Shown: positions 31,211-42,541 of the stretch, piece after piece
Numbering within the stretch: the first letter of the stretch is position 1
Layout of the letters: every line of letters begins with the position of its first letter
From: Bombyx mori
Lineage: Eukaryota > Arthropoda > Insecta > Lepidoptera > Bombycidae
Direction of reading: 5' to 3'
NCBI RefSeq assembly: GCF_030269925.1
Contig: NC_085112.1
Span: 14,571,501 to 14,635,500 of the forward strand
Length of the DNA: 64,000 nucleotides
Program-made: the position numbers and the translations under genes
Notes under the pieces: model-generated
Database searches by the model: none
Told to the model about the DNA's origin: nothing
Seen by the model: the letters and a program-made list of their open reading frames with translations, nothing else

Positions 31211-31467
31211 CCGGTAGTCATTCTCGTCGAACCTGTTGCTTGCGACGTAGGGCTCGGTGAGTAAATTAACCCACAGACACAGCCCACTGAGTTTCTCGCC
31301 GGATCTTCTCAGTGGTTCGCGTTTCCGATCCGGTGGTAGATTCTGCGAAGCACGACTCTTGCTAGGGTTCGTGTTAGCAACAACGTCAGGTTTGAGCTCC
31401 GTGAGCTCACCTACTTGCCCGGTGACGCTAATATAGTATCTAAAGACCACATAGGTAGGAAAAAAAA
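31211..31467 (+). mobile_element. Jockey LINE 3' end, severely 5'-truncated
   Basis: Carries the last ~15 codons of Jockey ORF2 (RRTCCLRRRAR, stop near 31260) and its 3'UTR (CACTGAGTTTCTCGCCGGAT, GATCCGGTGGTAGATTCTGC), ending AGGTAGGAAAAAAAA. It is flanked by GATACGGCC (31202-31210) and GACACGGCC (31468-31476), a 9-bp target duplication with one mismatch. Confidence 0.75.
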
Positions 31468-31856
31468 GACACGGCCCACCTGAAGGCAAGTGGTTACCGT
31501 CACAGCCAATTCGCTGCTTATTATTAGCGATGTGGGAAATGCAAACGGTCATTGCTTTTCAGGCTCCACCATTTTATTGAAAGGCTAGCTGAAGATCAAA
31601 GAAAGGGAGGGTCAAATTTCAATATGTGAATGTCCATTGAACCGAAGTTCTTAAACATAAAGCAATTTTAAGTTGACTCCCGCTGCTTAATTGCTGAACT
31701 AAAAAAAGGGAATTATAAGTTAATACATCAATGCACTTAGTATATTTCAGAAGTCAAGTCAGAATTGTCGCTATCCAATGAGATTGAGATTTGAATACCA
31801 CGATTCCAACACTCTTAATATTGTCGTTGTGCTGTGTACTTTTGTACCTAGCTATT

Positions 31857-32262
31857 TAGTACAACAGCTAACCCACCCTTCAACCAAAACGCATTACTGC
31901 TTCAGGGCAGAAACAGGCTGGTTGGAAGTAACTACTCGTGAGGGCTCACAGACGTCCTACCACTAGACCTTTCAATGGGCTTGGGATGTGTGAACGAGTT
32001 AACGATCCACCAGGTATTATGTGGTTACCGGAATCCATCGACATTCCAATGTGAGTCGACACACAAATCTAACGGTTTTGCGGAAATTGCAAGTTTCTGT
32101 AATACGATGTTATTCTATCATCGTTGAAATAATTCGCCAATGTGAGCTTAATTCATATTTGATTACAAAAAAAATTACATGCCTGCGTGAGTTGAACGCT
32201 GGAACAGTTGCATCGGTCGATACGAATAATATACCAGACGTTATATCCTTTACTCCAAAATT
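31857..32262 (-). mobile_element. Bm1: Old Bm1-type SINE copies, strongly decayed
   Basis: Two minus-strand pieces. The first, 31857-31965, has ACGCATTACTGCTTCAGGGC and CACAGACGTCCTACCACTAG. The second, 31979-32262, has CCACCAGGTATTATGTGGTT, ATACGATGTTATTCTATCAT and a head-like GACGTTATATCCTTTA. Divergence is well above that of other copies. Confidence 0.55.
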
Positions 32263-32265
32263 CCA

Positions 32266-32410
32266 TTTTTTTTATTGCCCTTGTAGGCAGACGAGTATAC
32301 TCACCTAATGATGAGTGGTTACCGTCGCCCATGGACTTCAGCAATGCCAGGGGCAGAGCCAAGTCGCTGCCTACCGCTTAATACTCTCCACAAGTCTCTT
32401 TTGAACATCG
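32266..32410 (-). mobile_element. BMC1-like LINE 3' end
   Basis: Poly(T) then ATTGCCCTTGTAGGCAGACG, GACTTCAGCAATGCCAGGGG and CTTAATACTCTCCACAAGTC. It extends a little into the ORF2 C-terminus and abuts the tRNA-like head of the old SINE at 31979-32262. Confidence 0.7.
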
Positions 32411-32830
32411 GGTCTTAATAGTTTTTATGGAATAAATTGATAATTTACAATACAACGAAGCATATCAACAAAATTTAATAAACCGAAAAGCGACCTAAAA
32501 TACATATACATGTGGAATTATTTGCATTGCATCGAAAGTGTATTTGTTATCTCGTATAATATGGCGTAAACGGTGACAAAGCAAACGAGGACGCTGGGGC
32601 GGCTCCGCGGACATTTATAATGCTCATGTAAAATGAATTAAAACCTTCTCACCGCTGTTCGGAAAACGAGAGAACTTTACGACTGTTTCAAGTTTTCTGG
32701 GAGCTTTAATACAACTTTCTTTATGAGTTGTTGAGTTATAAATTAAATTGGTTAAGGAATATGTGACTTCTACATCCATGCAACCGTAAACATGAGTTGA
32801 AAGGCATGAGTTATCGGAATCACTTGAAAT
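32411..32830. other. No gene seen
   Basis: No recognisable frame or repeat. Confidence 0.4.
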
Positions 32831-33490
32831 CGTGGAAACTTCATAAAGAATTTGAGAGCCAAAATCGAGCTCTCACGTTCATGCACCGATTGCACTGAAG
32901 TGTAATGCGGTTGCAACGCAAAGAAGCATTCTCACAGGGCTTTTAAAAAGCACACATTAGTCGAAGCTCTGGCACGAGCGCACGGCATTAAGCGCGAGAT
33001 ACCATCGACACTTTTGGGAGAGGCTGCGCTTAGTCATAGTGCCGAACGAAAATAATACACGCTCTTATCGATAGACAGTGGCTGAGGTTGTTTTTTTTTC
33101 TTCTGAAAATGGATATCAATCTACTCAGCTCAGTTTCATCATATTAATCGAGATTGTAGAGTCTTCAAGTCGTGGAAACTTCATAAAGAATTTGAGAGCC
33201 AAAATCGAGCTCTCACGTTCATGCACCGATTGCACTGAAGTGTAATGCGGCAGCAACGTAAAGAAGCATTCTCACAGGGTGTTTAAAAAGCACACATTAG
33301 TCGAAGCTCTGGCACGAGCGCACGGCATTAAGCGCGAGATACCATCAACACTTTTGGGAAAGGCTGCGCTTAGTCATAGTGCCGCACGAAAATAATACAC
33401 GCTCTTATCGATAGAAGTTGATTTTTTCTGAAAAATTGATGTCGATATCAATCTACTAACTCAGTTTCATTAATCGTCATTGCAGATATA
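32831..33490. repeat. Tandem duplication, unit ~340 bp
   Basis: The sequence from CGTGGAAACTTCATAAAGAA at 32831 recurs from 33171 with a 340-bp period. The first ~240 bp differ at only about six to eight positions (for example GGTTGCAACGC versus GGCAGCAACGT); the rest differs by small indels. No transposon signature or long frame is seen, so this is probably a recent local duplication of single-copy DNA. Confidence 0.8.
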
Positions 33491-34569
33491 CTTATTAAAA
33501 AAACAGACTAAAAACAAGTGGACGAATACCATGACCTTAATTGAGCATTTGAATTTTTTATGACCTTTGACTCTCTGACTTTTTATGGCCTCAATCTCTG
33601 ATACTCATAACACAGGGAGTCCTAAATTGGGGTCCGATGACAATGCGTGATTTGTACTTAGTTATTATTATTATTTATTTATTTCTTTATTATTTTATGA
33701 TAGAATGTATCGATAAACGCACAACACTAACATAGCTAAACTACTCTGTAAGTGGCGGCTATCGTGTGACGCATCACTCGCTAAGCTGTTCTTTGGAACC
33801 TTGAGAGATCTGGTTACAATAAGGGAAACTAGGCCTAGTTACTTTCTAGTTTTGTGTCTATTTTAGCGTAACAATGAAACGGGATAAGTTATTTAACATT
33901 ATATAGAGGTACTGATATCCGAAGACAAGGTCACTATTAATGTCAACATAGACGGATTTCAGATATAAATATATTGCTCATAAGTAAACACGAAATGATG
34001 ACCACGACCACTCTGCCAAGAGTGCAAACGACTGAGAAGAATAAATAAACAAATGTACCACAATGACCTTAACCTTTGCTAGGATTTGACCTCATAGTAT
34101 CGGCCACATACGAGACATGACGCATCTGAACCAGAACTCTAATATAAAATATCTTTCACACAAACCAACGAAACTGTTAATAATAGCATCTGAGCTAGAG
34201 TTAATTAATTATTTTAATGAATTCCGTTTAAATTTGATAGCGTCTCGCTTTATACATATAACACGCTTATAGTAGTTGATCTGTACGTAATGAAATTTCA
34301 ACATAATTGTTCACTAACTTCAGACGCCCTATTAACTTAAAAAGCTGCCCCGTAACAAAGACTGATGATAATACAAAAATGTAATCCAGTTGGTCTATCT
34401 GTCTCTTGCTAAGTTCTGACGTGAAGCTGTGATATGTTCGGTTCTGAAATGTGGAACAAAAGTACCTCACGGTTAAGACCTGATATCGCAGAGAAGGTGA
34501 CGCCATCCGCGTTAATATCTATCAGTTTGGACACCTATTTAGCAGCCGAACTTTTATCAGGTATCCGCG
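33491..34569. other. No gene; a SINE tail near 33590-33690
   Basis: At 33590-33690, CTCTGATACTCATAACACAG and TCCTAAATTGGGGTCCGATG, followed by ATT-rich repeats, match the 3' body of the tRNA-derived SINE at 9350-9446. The rest is featureless. Confidence 0.5.
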
Positions 34570-34740
34570 CCTAGGGGGCAGTTGAAGCATGTGGCACTTG
34601 ACAGTCTGCAGAGGTAAGAAACAGACCCAAGGATAGTTTTAGGGCCCTGATGGGCCAAACTGACTGCCCTTGCACTCCCTCAGCCGACATCCCATCTCCG
34701 CCCATGGTCAAAACCCGATCAGAACTATTGAACATCTGAA
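34570..34740 (-). mobile_element. R1-like LINE 3'UTR fragment, diverged
   Basis: Parallels the 3'UTR of the R1-like element at 38570-38700: CCCAAGGATAGTTTTAGGGC, CTGCCCTTGCACTCCCTCAG and CCCATCTCCGCCCATGGTCA correspond to blocks there in the same order. No coding part is left. Confidence 0.6.
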
Positions 34741-35311
34741 AAGCCAAAATAGATTTATATAATAAAAACAAAAATTCTCATTGCGTAAACATACGTCCAT
34801 AATAAATCATAACTTTAAGAACTCGAATATCAGAAGCCTCAGAAGGAATCCACGAAAACTGGATCTCCTTGAAACTTTTGAACACACAATAGAAGCAGTA
34901 ATTTCCCTAAGACCCCGCCTCCATATCGGATAAGATTAAAACCAAACAAGTATATAAATTCACCAATTGAAGTCCATAAGGACGGATATTTTGATTAGTC
35001 AAGCTGCAAACGTCGACCTTAGAGATAGCTTATTTAAGAGCGAAATTTCTATGAGTTGTTGTCGAAAGAACCGACATTATGGTTGCGTTGGGTTGAATTA
35101 AATCGAGAAGTTTCTCTATAGGAATCAAGGACCGTTTGTGTACCGCGAGTATGGATATCGTGTTTGCCTGTTTTCGGGGTTAGGTAGATGTTTTCAGAAA
35201 GCCTCAATCATAGTTCACATATCAAAACAGAGCGAAACCCATTTTTACATAGAATCTATCATGTTTTTTTTGTAGTTGGAAGTAATTCTAAATTAGCAAA
35301 GAATACATATA
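34741..35311. other. No gene seen
   Basis: Nothing recognised on either strand. Confidence 0.4.
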
Positions 35312-35550
35312 ACCTTTTTTTTTTATTGCTTACTTTGGGGCCGAGCTCACGCCCCACCTGGTGTTAAGTGGTTACAGGAGCCCCAACGTAAATGCCACCA
35401 CCTACCTTGAGATATATGTTCAAAGGTCTCACTATAGTTACAACGGCTGCCCCACCCTTCAAGCCGAAAGGCATTACTGGTTTACGGCAGAAATAGGCAG
35501 GGTGGTGGTACCTACCCGAGCGGACTCACAAGAGGTCCTACCACCAGTAT
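35312..35550 (-). mobile_element. Bm1: Bm1-type SINE, 5'-truncated
   Basis: Poly(T) at 35312, then TATTGCTTACTTTGGGG and the Bm1 body through GGTCCTACCACCAGTA. A ~20-bp deletion removes the ATAGACATCTA word. Confidence 0.8.
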
Positions 35551-36230
35551 CGAGCAGCGCGACTATGCGAGTGTTGAAATTTCGCAGAGAGATACTAAAT
35601 TTGTAACAAAATTTATACATAATATAATGAAGAGTTCACGAATGATATCCAAGAGTATATATATATATATATAACTTGATTTTTATTAAACCGTATATTT
35701 TATTAAGTTTTGGCTCGAAATGCCTCCGATAATCATGTTTATATGTATATACACAAGATAAACAACTCATTTCTTGCTTATTTTTGCCGCGAGGTAGTCA
35801 TGCGCTTTAATTCAAGAGGTGTAAAGACCATTGGATAATACCAGCTACTGAAATATAAAAATTTATACAGAACCACTGCTCTTCATCTAGTTCATTGCTT
35901 ACCGCTCAATCAGCACACATTCAGAGTCCGAAGGTCCTCGGGAGTTGGCTGCGAACTCCGACACCTAAGTTTGGACAAGTTAAGCTTCCATTTGACACGT
36001 TCCAATCCAATAACGCAACTTGTTATGCATTCGGATATGTTGTAACTAAGTTACGATTTCCCAAAGATCTAGGTAACTTGATTTAGGTTTTCGTTTATTT
36101 TTTAAAGTTGAAATAAAGTGAGCGAGCTTATTCACAGCAAGTGATTGAGTCGTGAATTTGATAGCTTGAAGTCTTTTTAAGTTTTTGCTATAGATAGGTT
36201 TGTGTAAGAATATGTCATTTTTATCTATTA
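35551..36230. other. No gene; a (TA)n run near 35657-35675
   Basis: A short TA microsatellite is the only recognisable item. The 63-codon plus frame at 35895-36086 has no motif. Confidence 0.45.
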
Positions 36231-36479
36231 CTAGCTGTACCCGTCCGCTTCGCTGGGCATTTAAAATTAACATTATTAATTCTCACCCCACAAAGATTCT
36301 CATCATTAACGCCCCCGCAACTGGTGAAGGGAGTCCAACACTCATATAAATATTAGCCTATCCATTAAGTACATGTATTTTCTACATGGATACCAAGTTT
36401 CACGTCAATCGGATTCATCGTTCAATAGTTATAATGGAACATCCGTAAAAACCACTGTAGATTTATATATTAGTATAGA
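36231..36479 (-). mobile_element. Helitron-like element, family H4
   Basis: Minus-strand read starts TCTATACTAATATATAAATC and ends AGCGGACGGGTACAGCTAG, with A at 36230 next to the CTAG end. The base beyond the TC end is not the expected one, so that end may have mutated. It has no coding potential. Confidence 0.52.
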
Positions 36480-36689
36480 AGAGTGCTTAACTTGGTTAAA
36501 TGTTTTACGACCAGTTAGTCCCATGTTTTTCGCCCTGAATTTACCAAATCAGGAGTGGCGGGACAAAACTAAATAATAAATCGTGGTCCACGGAGTCACA
36601 TTCTCGTCGAATTTTAAGGTAACGAATATAGATATAGATAGTATAGATGTACTAAAGCCTACGAATAAATAATACTAAAGCCCATAGAT

Positions 36690-37023
36690 TCTGATATGAG
36701 AGTGTTGTTGTTGTCACCTATCTTGAGGCATGAGTTCAAAGGTCAAATAATCTTATCTAAGTGATATTATATGATGCATAAATAGGCAGGATAGTTGTAG
36801 CAGTAGGGATTTACACTCCAGCTTAACAACAATAAGAATCAAATCTTCATCAGTTGTATCTTTTTAAACACCATTTTCCACATCATCAGATCCCAATTCG
36901 TTGATATCCCAGCGCTCATCCGCAGTGCGTTTATTTTATGACGTCTCTAGAATGAAATCAACTTTATAGTGTTTTCCGGATACTATTGCATGTCCTGCTC
37001 CAAGTTTTACTGCATCGATTTAA
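36690..37023. mobile_element. Decayed SINE and LINE-tail pieces
   Basis: 36690-36830 holds worn minus-strand Bm1 words (CACCTATCTTGAGGCATGAG, AATAGGCAGGATAGTTGTAG). 36880-37023 resembles the BMC1-like ORF2 C-terminus in plus orientation (GCTCATCCGCAGTGCGTTTA, GTGTTTTCCGGATACTATTG). Both are old. Confidence 0.4.
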
Positions 37024-37421
37024 CGCGTTGACTGCGGGACCATTTTTTAAATACTCAGCCAGTGCGTATGAGGTATTTTCGGGGCGAGATTGGACTTCTT
37101 AATAGTGCCTATGGAGCCTAATAAGCCCGACAAAGGACCCACTCACGCCCATAGAAATCTGGACCTAGTCACCTTCTGGACCAAGCGAAAGAATACAGGT
37201 ATGACTGCTGCCTCACAGGACAGTTGCGCTTGAGGCTTTTTAAGCCCAATTACGTAGTCAACGTGTTAAATGCGCCTCTAAATTTTTTGATATCTGAGAA
37301 AAAAATCACAATCAAGTGAGCTATCGTTTTTCTTTCTTCGAAATAATAAATATCACAAAATGTAGGGTAGACTCTGTAACGCCACAGTATAAAATGGCGG
37401 TACGTGGACAGAATCGTGGCA

Positions 37422-38073
37422 CCCATGATCTGTAAGCGGAGTAAAATGTCCCTTCGGAACAAGGTGACACTTTACAAAACTTGCATAAGGCCCGTCATGA
37501 CTTACGCGAGTGTGGTGTTCGCTCACGCGGCCCGCACACACATAGACACCCTCCAATCTCTACAATCCCGCTTTTGCAGGTTAGCCGTCGGAGCTCCGTG
37601 GTTCGTGAGGAACGTTGACCTACACGACGACCTGGGCCTCGAATCTATCCAGAAATACATGAAGTCAGCGTCGGAACGGTACTTCGATAAGGCTATGCGT
37701 CATGATAATCGCCTTATCGTAGCCGCCGCTGACTACTCCCCGAATCCTGATCATGCAGGAGCCAGTCACCGTCGACGCCCAAGACACATCCTTACGGATC
37801 CATCAGATACAATAACCTTTGCATTAGACGCCTTCAGCTCTAACACTAGGAGCAGGCTTAGGGACCCCGGTAACCGTACTCGTCGAACTCGACAAAGAGT
37901 TCGCCGTGCAAACTAACCCATGAATCAGCTCGCTGAGTTTCTCACCGGATCTTCTCAGCTAGCTAGCTGCTAGCAAATCCCACCCCTCCTGGCTGAGCCT
38001 TTGCTCGCCCACCTGTCCTGGTGAAACTGGAAAGGCCTCCGGGCCACCAGTAATCCTTCAATCATAAAAAAAA
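37422..38073 (+). mobile_element. 5'-truncated Jockey LINE with 12-bp target duplication
   Basis: Contains the last ~165 codons of ORF2 (37422-37916), reading SLRNKVTLYKTCIRPVMTYA ... VGAPWFVRNVDLHDDL, plus a 3'UTR that differs from the full-length element's after CTGAGTTTCTCACCGGATCT. It ends in a poly(A) at 38066-38073. AGAATCGTGGCA at 37410-37421 is repeated exactly at 38074-38085, fixing both ends. The coding part is uninterrupted but lacks endonuclease and RT. Confidence 0.88.
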
Positions 38074-38085
38074 AGAATCGTGGCA

Positions 38086-38346
38086 TTCCGTGTCAGACAG
38101 TCATTCAGTCCGTATCAGATGGTCCGTCTGTCTCAGTCAGTGAGTCTCTGGCAGTCAGTCAGTCGGTCTGTCGGTATGTGGAACGAAACTGTCAGTTTAC
38201 CCTGTCATTGTGAAAGTTGTGTGTGTTGAGTTTCAATAATTATTATCCAAAAGGTTTTATTGACTTTTTTTATAAACTGAGTTCAACCAAATACGAGTGA
38301 TGACGGAAACTACCGCTTAGCCATCCCTTCCGCGCACCGACATATA
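38086..38346. other. CAGT-rich simple sequence
   Basis: 38090-38180 is a run of imperfect CAGT/GTCT words; otherwise nothing recognised. Confidence 0.5.
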
Positions 38347-38488
38347 TATTTATTGCTTAGGTGGGTGGACGAGCTCACGGCCCATCTGGTATTAAGTGGT
38401 TATCGGAACCCATAGACATCTACAACGCAAATGCCGTCACCCACCTTGAGATATGAGTTCTAAAGTCTCAAGTATAGTTACAATAGCT

Positions 38489-39859
38489 TTTTTTTTTTTT
38501 CGGGCCGGGGGCCGAACCTCCTACGAGGTCCCTGCGCCCAGGGGGCGCGCGGGGTATGTGAGATCAACGATCTGCAGGTGTTGAGAGCAGATCGCGGGCC
38601 CAAGGATTTTAGGGCCCGCCCACTAAACGACTCCCCTGCACTCTTACACCCGACGTCCGATCTCCGTCCGTGGTCAGAACCCGGTCAGAGTATGGGGGTT
38701 CCCGCGGTCAACACTACAACCAGACACGCGGCGCCACCCCGAGGACGCCCGACCGACGGGTCGTCGAGGCGATAGTCGACGACCGATGACGTCGGTCTCC
38801 GCGGTACGGCGGCCTTGCCAGGCCGCCCAGGTGATGCCGCTGGTGTTCCGGGATACCCCGCTGGGCCAGAACCAGCCTGCCGGGTCGGAACGCGATACAC
38901 CGCCGACCGGGTTGCTCTTCCACAGTATGTTCGGCGACGACAACGACGACGAAAAACCGACGCGTCGTCCCGTCCTCCTGGTGCCAGTGCGCTAGAGTGA
39001 CGGTAGCGTGCGGCGCAGCCTCAACCCCCTTAGGTCGCCCCGTGACCATCACCGGGAGGAGACTGCCTCCTCATAGGGGCCGGAGCTGGACAAACGCCCT
39101 CCTCCGACCCCCAGCTCGGCGGCGGCGGCACGACGCCGAGAGGGAAGAAGAACTCTCCCTCTCCCGTTCCGCCGCCTCCTTCTGCGAGATGGTGGACTCG
39201 CAGAAGTCGAGCATCGCCTGCCAAGACTCGTCGCTGCCGAACATCGTAGACACGACGGTCGGAAGCGACAAGTCTGGTCCTATATTTGCAACGAGGACGC
39301 GCCGCTGCTCTGCAAAAGCGGGGCAGTACGCGAGCGTGTGCTCCGCCGTGTCCTCGTTGCAGCCACTGCAGTGGTGGCACTTCGGCTTCGGCTCCCTCCG
39401 GGCGACGAGGTGCAGGTAGCGACCGAAACAGCCGTGTCCCGTGAGCACCTGCATCGCTCGGAAGGTGAGACGTCCTCGGTCGCGATTCACCCAGTCCGAG
39501 AGGACCGGGTGGATCGCCTCGACGGTCCGTCGCCCGTAGGCGGGGTCCGCCAGGCGGCGAGACCACGCCTCGAGCACGGCACGCCGAGATTGAAGCTTCC
39601 GCGCTCGAACTTCCACCGCGCCGGGACGCGGCTCCCCCCTGGAGCGGAGATCGCATCGCCACGCGTAATCCGCAGCGAGCGCCTCCGCTTCCAGGTCCCA
39701 CGGAGGCGTCCCAGCGAGCACGCACGCCGCCTCGAACGAGACGGTGCGGTACCCGCGAACCGCCCTGACCGCAATCGCGCGCTGCGGACGTCGCAACGCC
39801 GCAACATTGTCGCGGGTCAGGGCGTGGCACCACACGGGAGCCCCGTACAGTGCCATCGA
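38489..39859 (-). mobile_element. R1-clade LINE, 5'-truncated, inserted in Bm1
   Basis: A GC-rich 1371-bp insertion. Its poly(A) is the plus-strand T tract 38489-38500. The exact 15-bp duplication ATAGTTACAATAGCT flanks it (38474-38488 and 39860-39874). It carries the C-terminal part of ORF2 and a ~570-bp 3'UTR ending GGTAGGAGGTTCGGCCCC. The same 3' terminus is seen at 8701-9200. Confidence 0.87.
39071..39859 (-). CDS. R1-clade ORF2 C-terminus with CCHC finger (fragment)
   Basis: Open from the 5' junction; the element's part begins SMALYGAPVWCHALTRDNVA and ends with the stop near 39071. It covers the region after the RT catalytic core. A zinc-finger-like motif, CHHCSGCNEDTAEHTLAYC, lies about two thirds along (C-x2-C...H-x4-C), the usual C-terminal nucleic-acid-binding motif of R1-clade ORF2, followed by PAFAEQRRVL. 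RT active-site motifs are absent because of 5' truncation. An upstream Met comes from target DNA. Confidence 0.8.
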   Translation of the reverse strand, partial: SMALYGAPVWCHALTRDNVAALRRPQRAIAVRAVRGYRTVSFEAACVLAGTPPWDLEAEALAADYAWRCDLRSRGEPRPGAVEVRARKLQSRRAVLEAWSRRLADPAYGRRTVEAIHPVLSDWVNRDRGRLTFRAMQVLTGHGCFGRYLHLVARREPKPKCHHCSGCNEDTAEHTLAYCPAFAEQRRVLVANIGPDLSLPTVVSTMFGSDESWQAMLDFCESTISQKEAAERERESSSSLSASCRRRRAGGRRRAFVQLRPL

Positions 39860-40160
39860 ATAGTTACAATAGCTGCCCCAACCTTCAAACCGAAACACTT
39901 TACTGCTTCACGGCAGAAATAGACGGGGTGGTGGTACTTACCCGTGCGGACTTACAAGAGGTCCTACCACCAGTAATTACGCATATTATAATTTTGCGGG
40001 TTTCATTTTTATTACACGATGTTATTCCTTCATCGTGAAAGTCAATCGCGAACATTTGTTAAGTACGTATTTGACCAGGAAAATTGGTACCCGCCTGCGG
40101 GATTCGAACACCGGCGCATCACTACACACCGGACGTCTTATCCTTTAGGCCACGACGACG

Positions 40161-40538
40161 ATATCCATTAAAAACAAGATAACAGTTATAATACAGATGA
40201 TAAATATTATGTAAAGCTATGCACAAACCTAACCCAATCGAAATTGATTGCCAATTTAGTTTCGGACCTGTTTGTATGTACTCCACGTGGGTAACCACAC
40301 TACCATTGTTTTATTTAAACTGAAAAACGTAATCGCGAAAATCGATTTCTATGCCGGCATATGGCATAGTCTATTACAGAACAAAAATTACACACTCACA
40401 TATCGAGGAGTGAAAGGTCATTTGGCTTAAGCAATTATCGCTTAATACGTGTGTTTGTTCACCCACTTTGTCGTATTTAAATAATAACTTGGATAGTTTT
40501 ATAGAATTTTTTAAACGTAACTTTTTAGACACAAACAA
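40161..40538. other. No gene seen
   Basis: Nothing recognised. Confidence 0.4.
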
Positions 40539-40951
40539 TCTATATATTAATACGTGAAGCAAAAGCTTTGTATCCCTTTTTACGAAAATTGCGCGGACGG
40601 AGAAGTATGAAATTTTTCACACTTATACAGAATATAGAGAAGAAGTGTACAATGCTAATATTTTTTTAAATAATGCATAAAAGATACATTAAATCAATAA
40701 AGAAAACATTACACACATTACATACCATGTATTTGACGCACACACGCATGCATACTATTTATTGTCAAACTTTTGTTCTTGACGTTTGTTGTCAAATTGA
40801 GATTAAATATTGTTTGTCTTTGCTAATATTTTTTAAAGTGTAGTTTTGACGAAATTTGTGATTATAGAAGTATAAAATAGAATCATAATAGTGTAGAAAC
40901 TTACAATTCCATTTAATTATAATCGAATTTCGACTACTGCGGGATCACTAG
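40539..40951 (+). mobile_element. Helitron-like element H1, intact ends
   Basis: The best H1 copy: A|TCTATATATTAATACGTGAA at 40538-40558 and the hairpin (TAATCGAA-n-TTCGACTA), 11 nt later CTAG at 40948-40951, then T. It is 413 bp long with no coding capacity. Confidence 0.75.
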
Positions 40952-41609
40952 TGAACACAATTAAGTCATCTAAAATCTCCGATTACTGGATAGGTAACAT
41001 TTACTTTCCTATATCTGTCGTATAATTGTCATTAATTCCGATTTGAACTACCCATTGTACAATATAAATGTCACTCCAACCTCACGTCTCAAAGACCCAA
41101 AGCTACCAATCCTAGTACGAGCTACACGTGATTAGATTAGTCCATGATTTACTATTCCATAATTGGCTATTAGTCAACAATCGGGATATCAATATGAACT
41201 CAAAACGCGAATGTACAAGTAAATGTATGTAGGTGTTACGTACGACTCACTAAATTAAACACGTAACTAGCGGTTCTCGAAAATCAAAAACAATAAAAGT
41301 GATTCGTCACATTTTGTTTCATTCGTATTGAGTGCGGTAGCTTTTCATTGATCTATGTATTTATATGAGCAAATTATGCTGTTGTCCGTGAACAACGACT
41401 CATTAGTATGATCATCTACGTAATGGCATAAAATTGAAGTTTTGATTGTATAACGGCCGTGTCATCCTTCAAAGCGGACCATGCCAGATATAAGCATGTT
41501 CAAAATCTACATAGCGTGAAACGAAACGCAAAATGACGTTTGACGTTTATGAACAATTTTACATTATCTGTGCATTCCATCACTCACCAACCACATTGGA
41601 CTTTTTGGC
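40952..41609. other. No gene seen
   Basis: AT-rich; nothing recognised apart from faint Bm1-like words near 41455-41500. Confidence 0.4.
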
Positions 41610-42175
41610 GGGAACGCGAGGAGTGAAGTCGTGTGATTTGTTTTATTTTGTCTATTTAGTGTTTCTTAAGGTTTAAATGTGTAATAACGGTGGTTTATTA
41701 ACTGTTTAATATCTATGAAAGTGCACAAATGTGGGAAAATTAAACACAGCCGCTGAACGTAGCTTCTCGGGATCCTCCAAAAGTTCATTGAAAAAATCTC
41801 AGTAAATGACCACCATTTTACTGAGATTATATTTCATACCATATCATTATGGCGGGTAGCCATCATACAACGTAAGATAATTGACAGATACCTGAATCTC
41901 GCCTACGACATTTTCAAGATAAAGCGCATATATACAAGTTAAGAACAACAACATTAGGACCGTCGGTCTACCGAGCAAATATCACCCGCTGGGTGGAAGA
42001 TCTTCCCTTTCGTCGTTAATCCTACATCATCTCATCTCGTTTCATTTCATTTCACTTCATGCCATGTTTCATATTAATCAACTTCATTTCATTTCACTTC
42101 ATATTATCATAAAAATAAGAATATAAATTAAAATAAGAATTGACCTAAAGGTCTTAGTACTTACTTAGGACCTTG
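41610..42175. repeat. Dispersed repeat family Z, copy 2, with an inner coding-like relic
   Basis: Matches 18230-18600 on both sides of an extra segment at about 41852-42020. The extra segment's minus strand parallels the relic at 19830-20056 (LFLTCIYALY, VSVNYLTLYDGYP). CTCAGTAAATGACCACCA with TTTTACTGAG repeats the hairpin seen in copy 1. Confidence 0.6.
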
Positions 42176-42541
42176 TAGGTCGTAAAATCGCTTAAAAAAA
42201 CCAACCACTTTAGCGCCTTTTATATATATATTTTTTTATTTCTATAATAATATTGTTAATTGACGGACAAATCGACTTATTAGCGTGGAGAAAGCACGAT
42301 GGTGAGTTCTACCCGTGCGCTCTAACAAGTAAATACTTATCTAAAATTATTCTTAGAATTATTCCAGAATTTGAATTATAAAATAAGTTCTTTAACAGGA
42401 ACAATTAATTACCGATGAAGGTGACTTGCAAGATAGACTGCGTGCCGGTTTCCCGAAATAGAATAAAGAAAAGAAAAATTCATAAACCATATATTGCGAG
42501 ATGACATATGTATAAGCGATATAATTTGCCAACATAAAACA
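42176..42541. other. No gene; ends in the Jockey target site
   Basis: AT-rich. The last 11 bp (AACATAAAACA, 42531-42541) are the left copy of the Jockey target duplication. Confidence 0.55.

Larger units (their letters stand above)
38347..40160 (-). mobile_element. Bm1: Full-length Bm1 SINE split by an R1-like LINE
   Basis: The tail half is 38347-38488 and the head half is 39860-40160 (to TTTAGGCCACGACGACG). Removing 38489-39859 and one copy of the 15-bp duplication restores a continuous minus-strand Bm1 through the words GTATAGTTACAATAGCT and GCCCCAACCTTCAAACCGAA. Confidence 0.85.

Noticed and set aside
37250..37556. Minus-strand frames over the truncated Jockey copy
   Set aside because: Antisense shadows of the ORF2 C-terminus on the plus strand.
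38997..39922. Plus-strand frames of 140 and 194 codons over the R1-like element
   Set aside because: Antisense of the ORF2 C-terminus, which has a recognisable zinc finger on the other strand.
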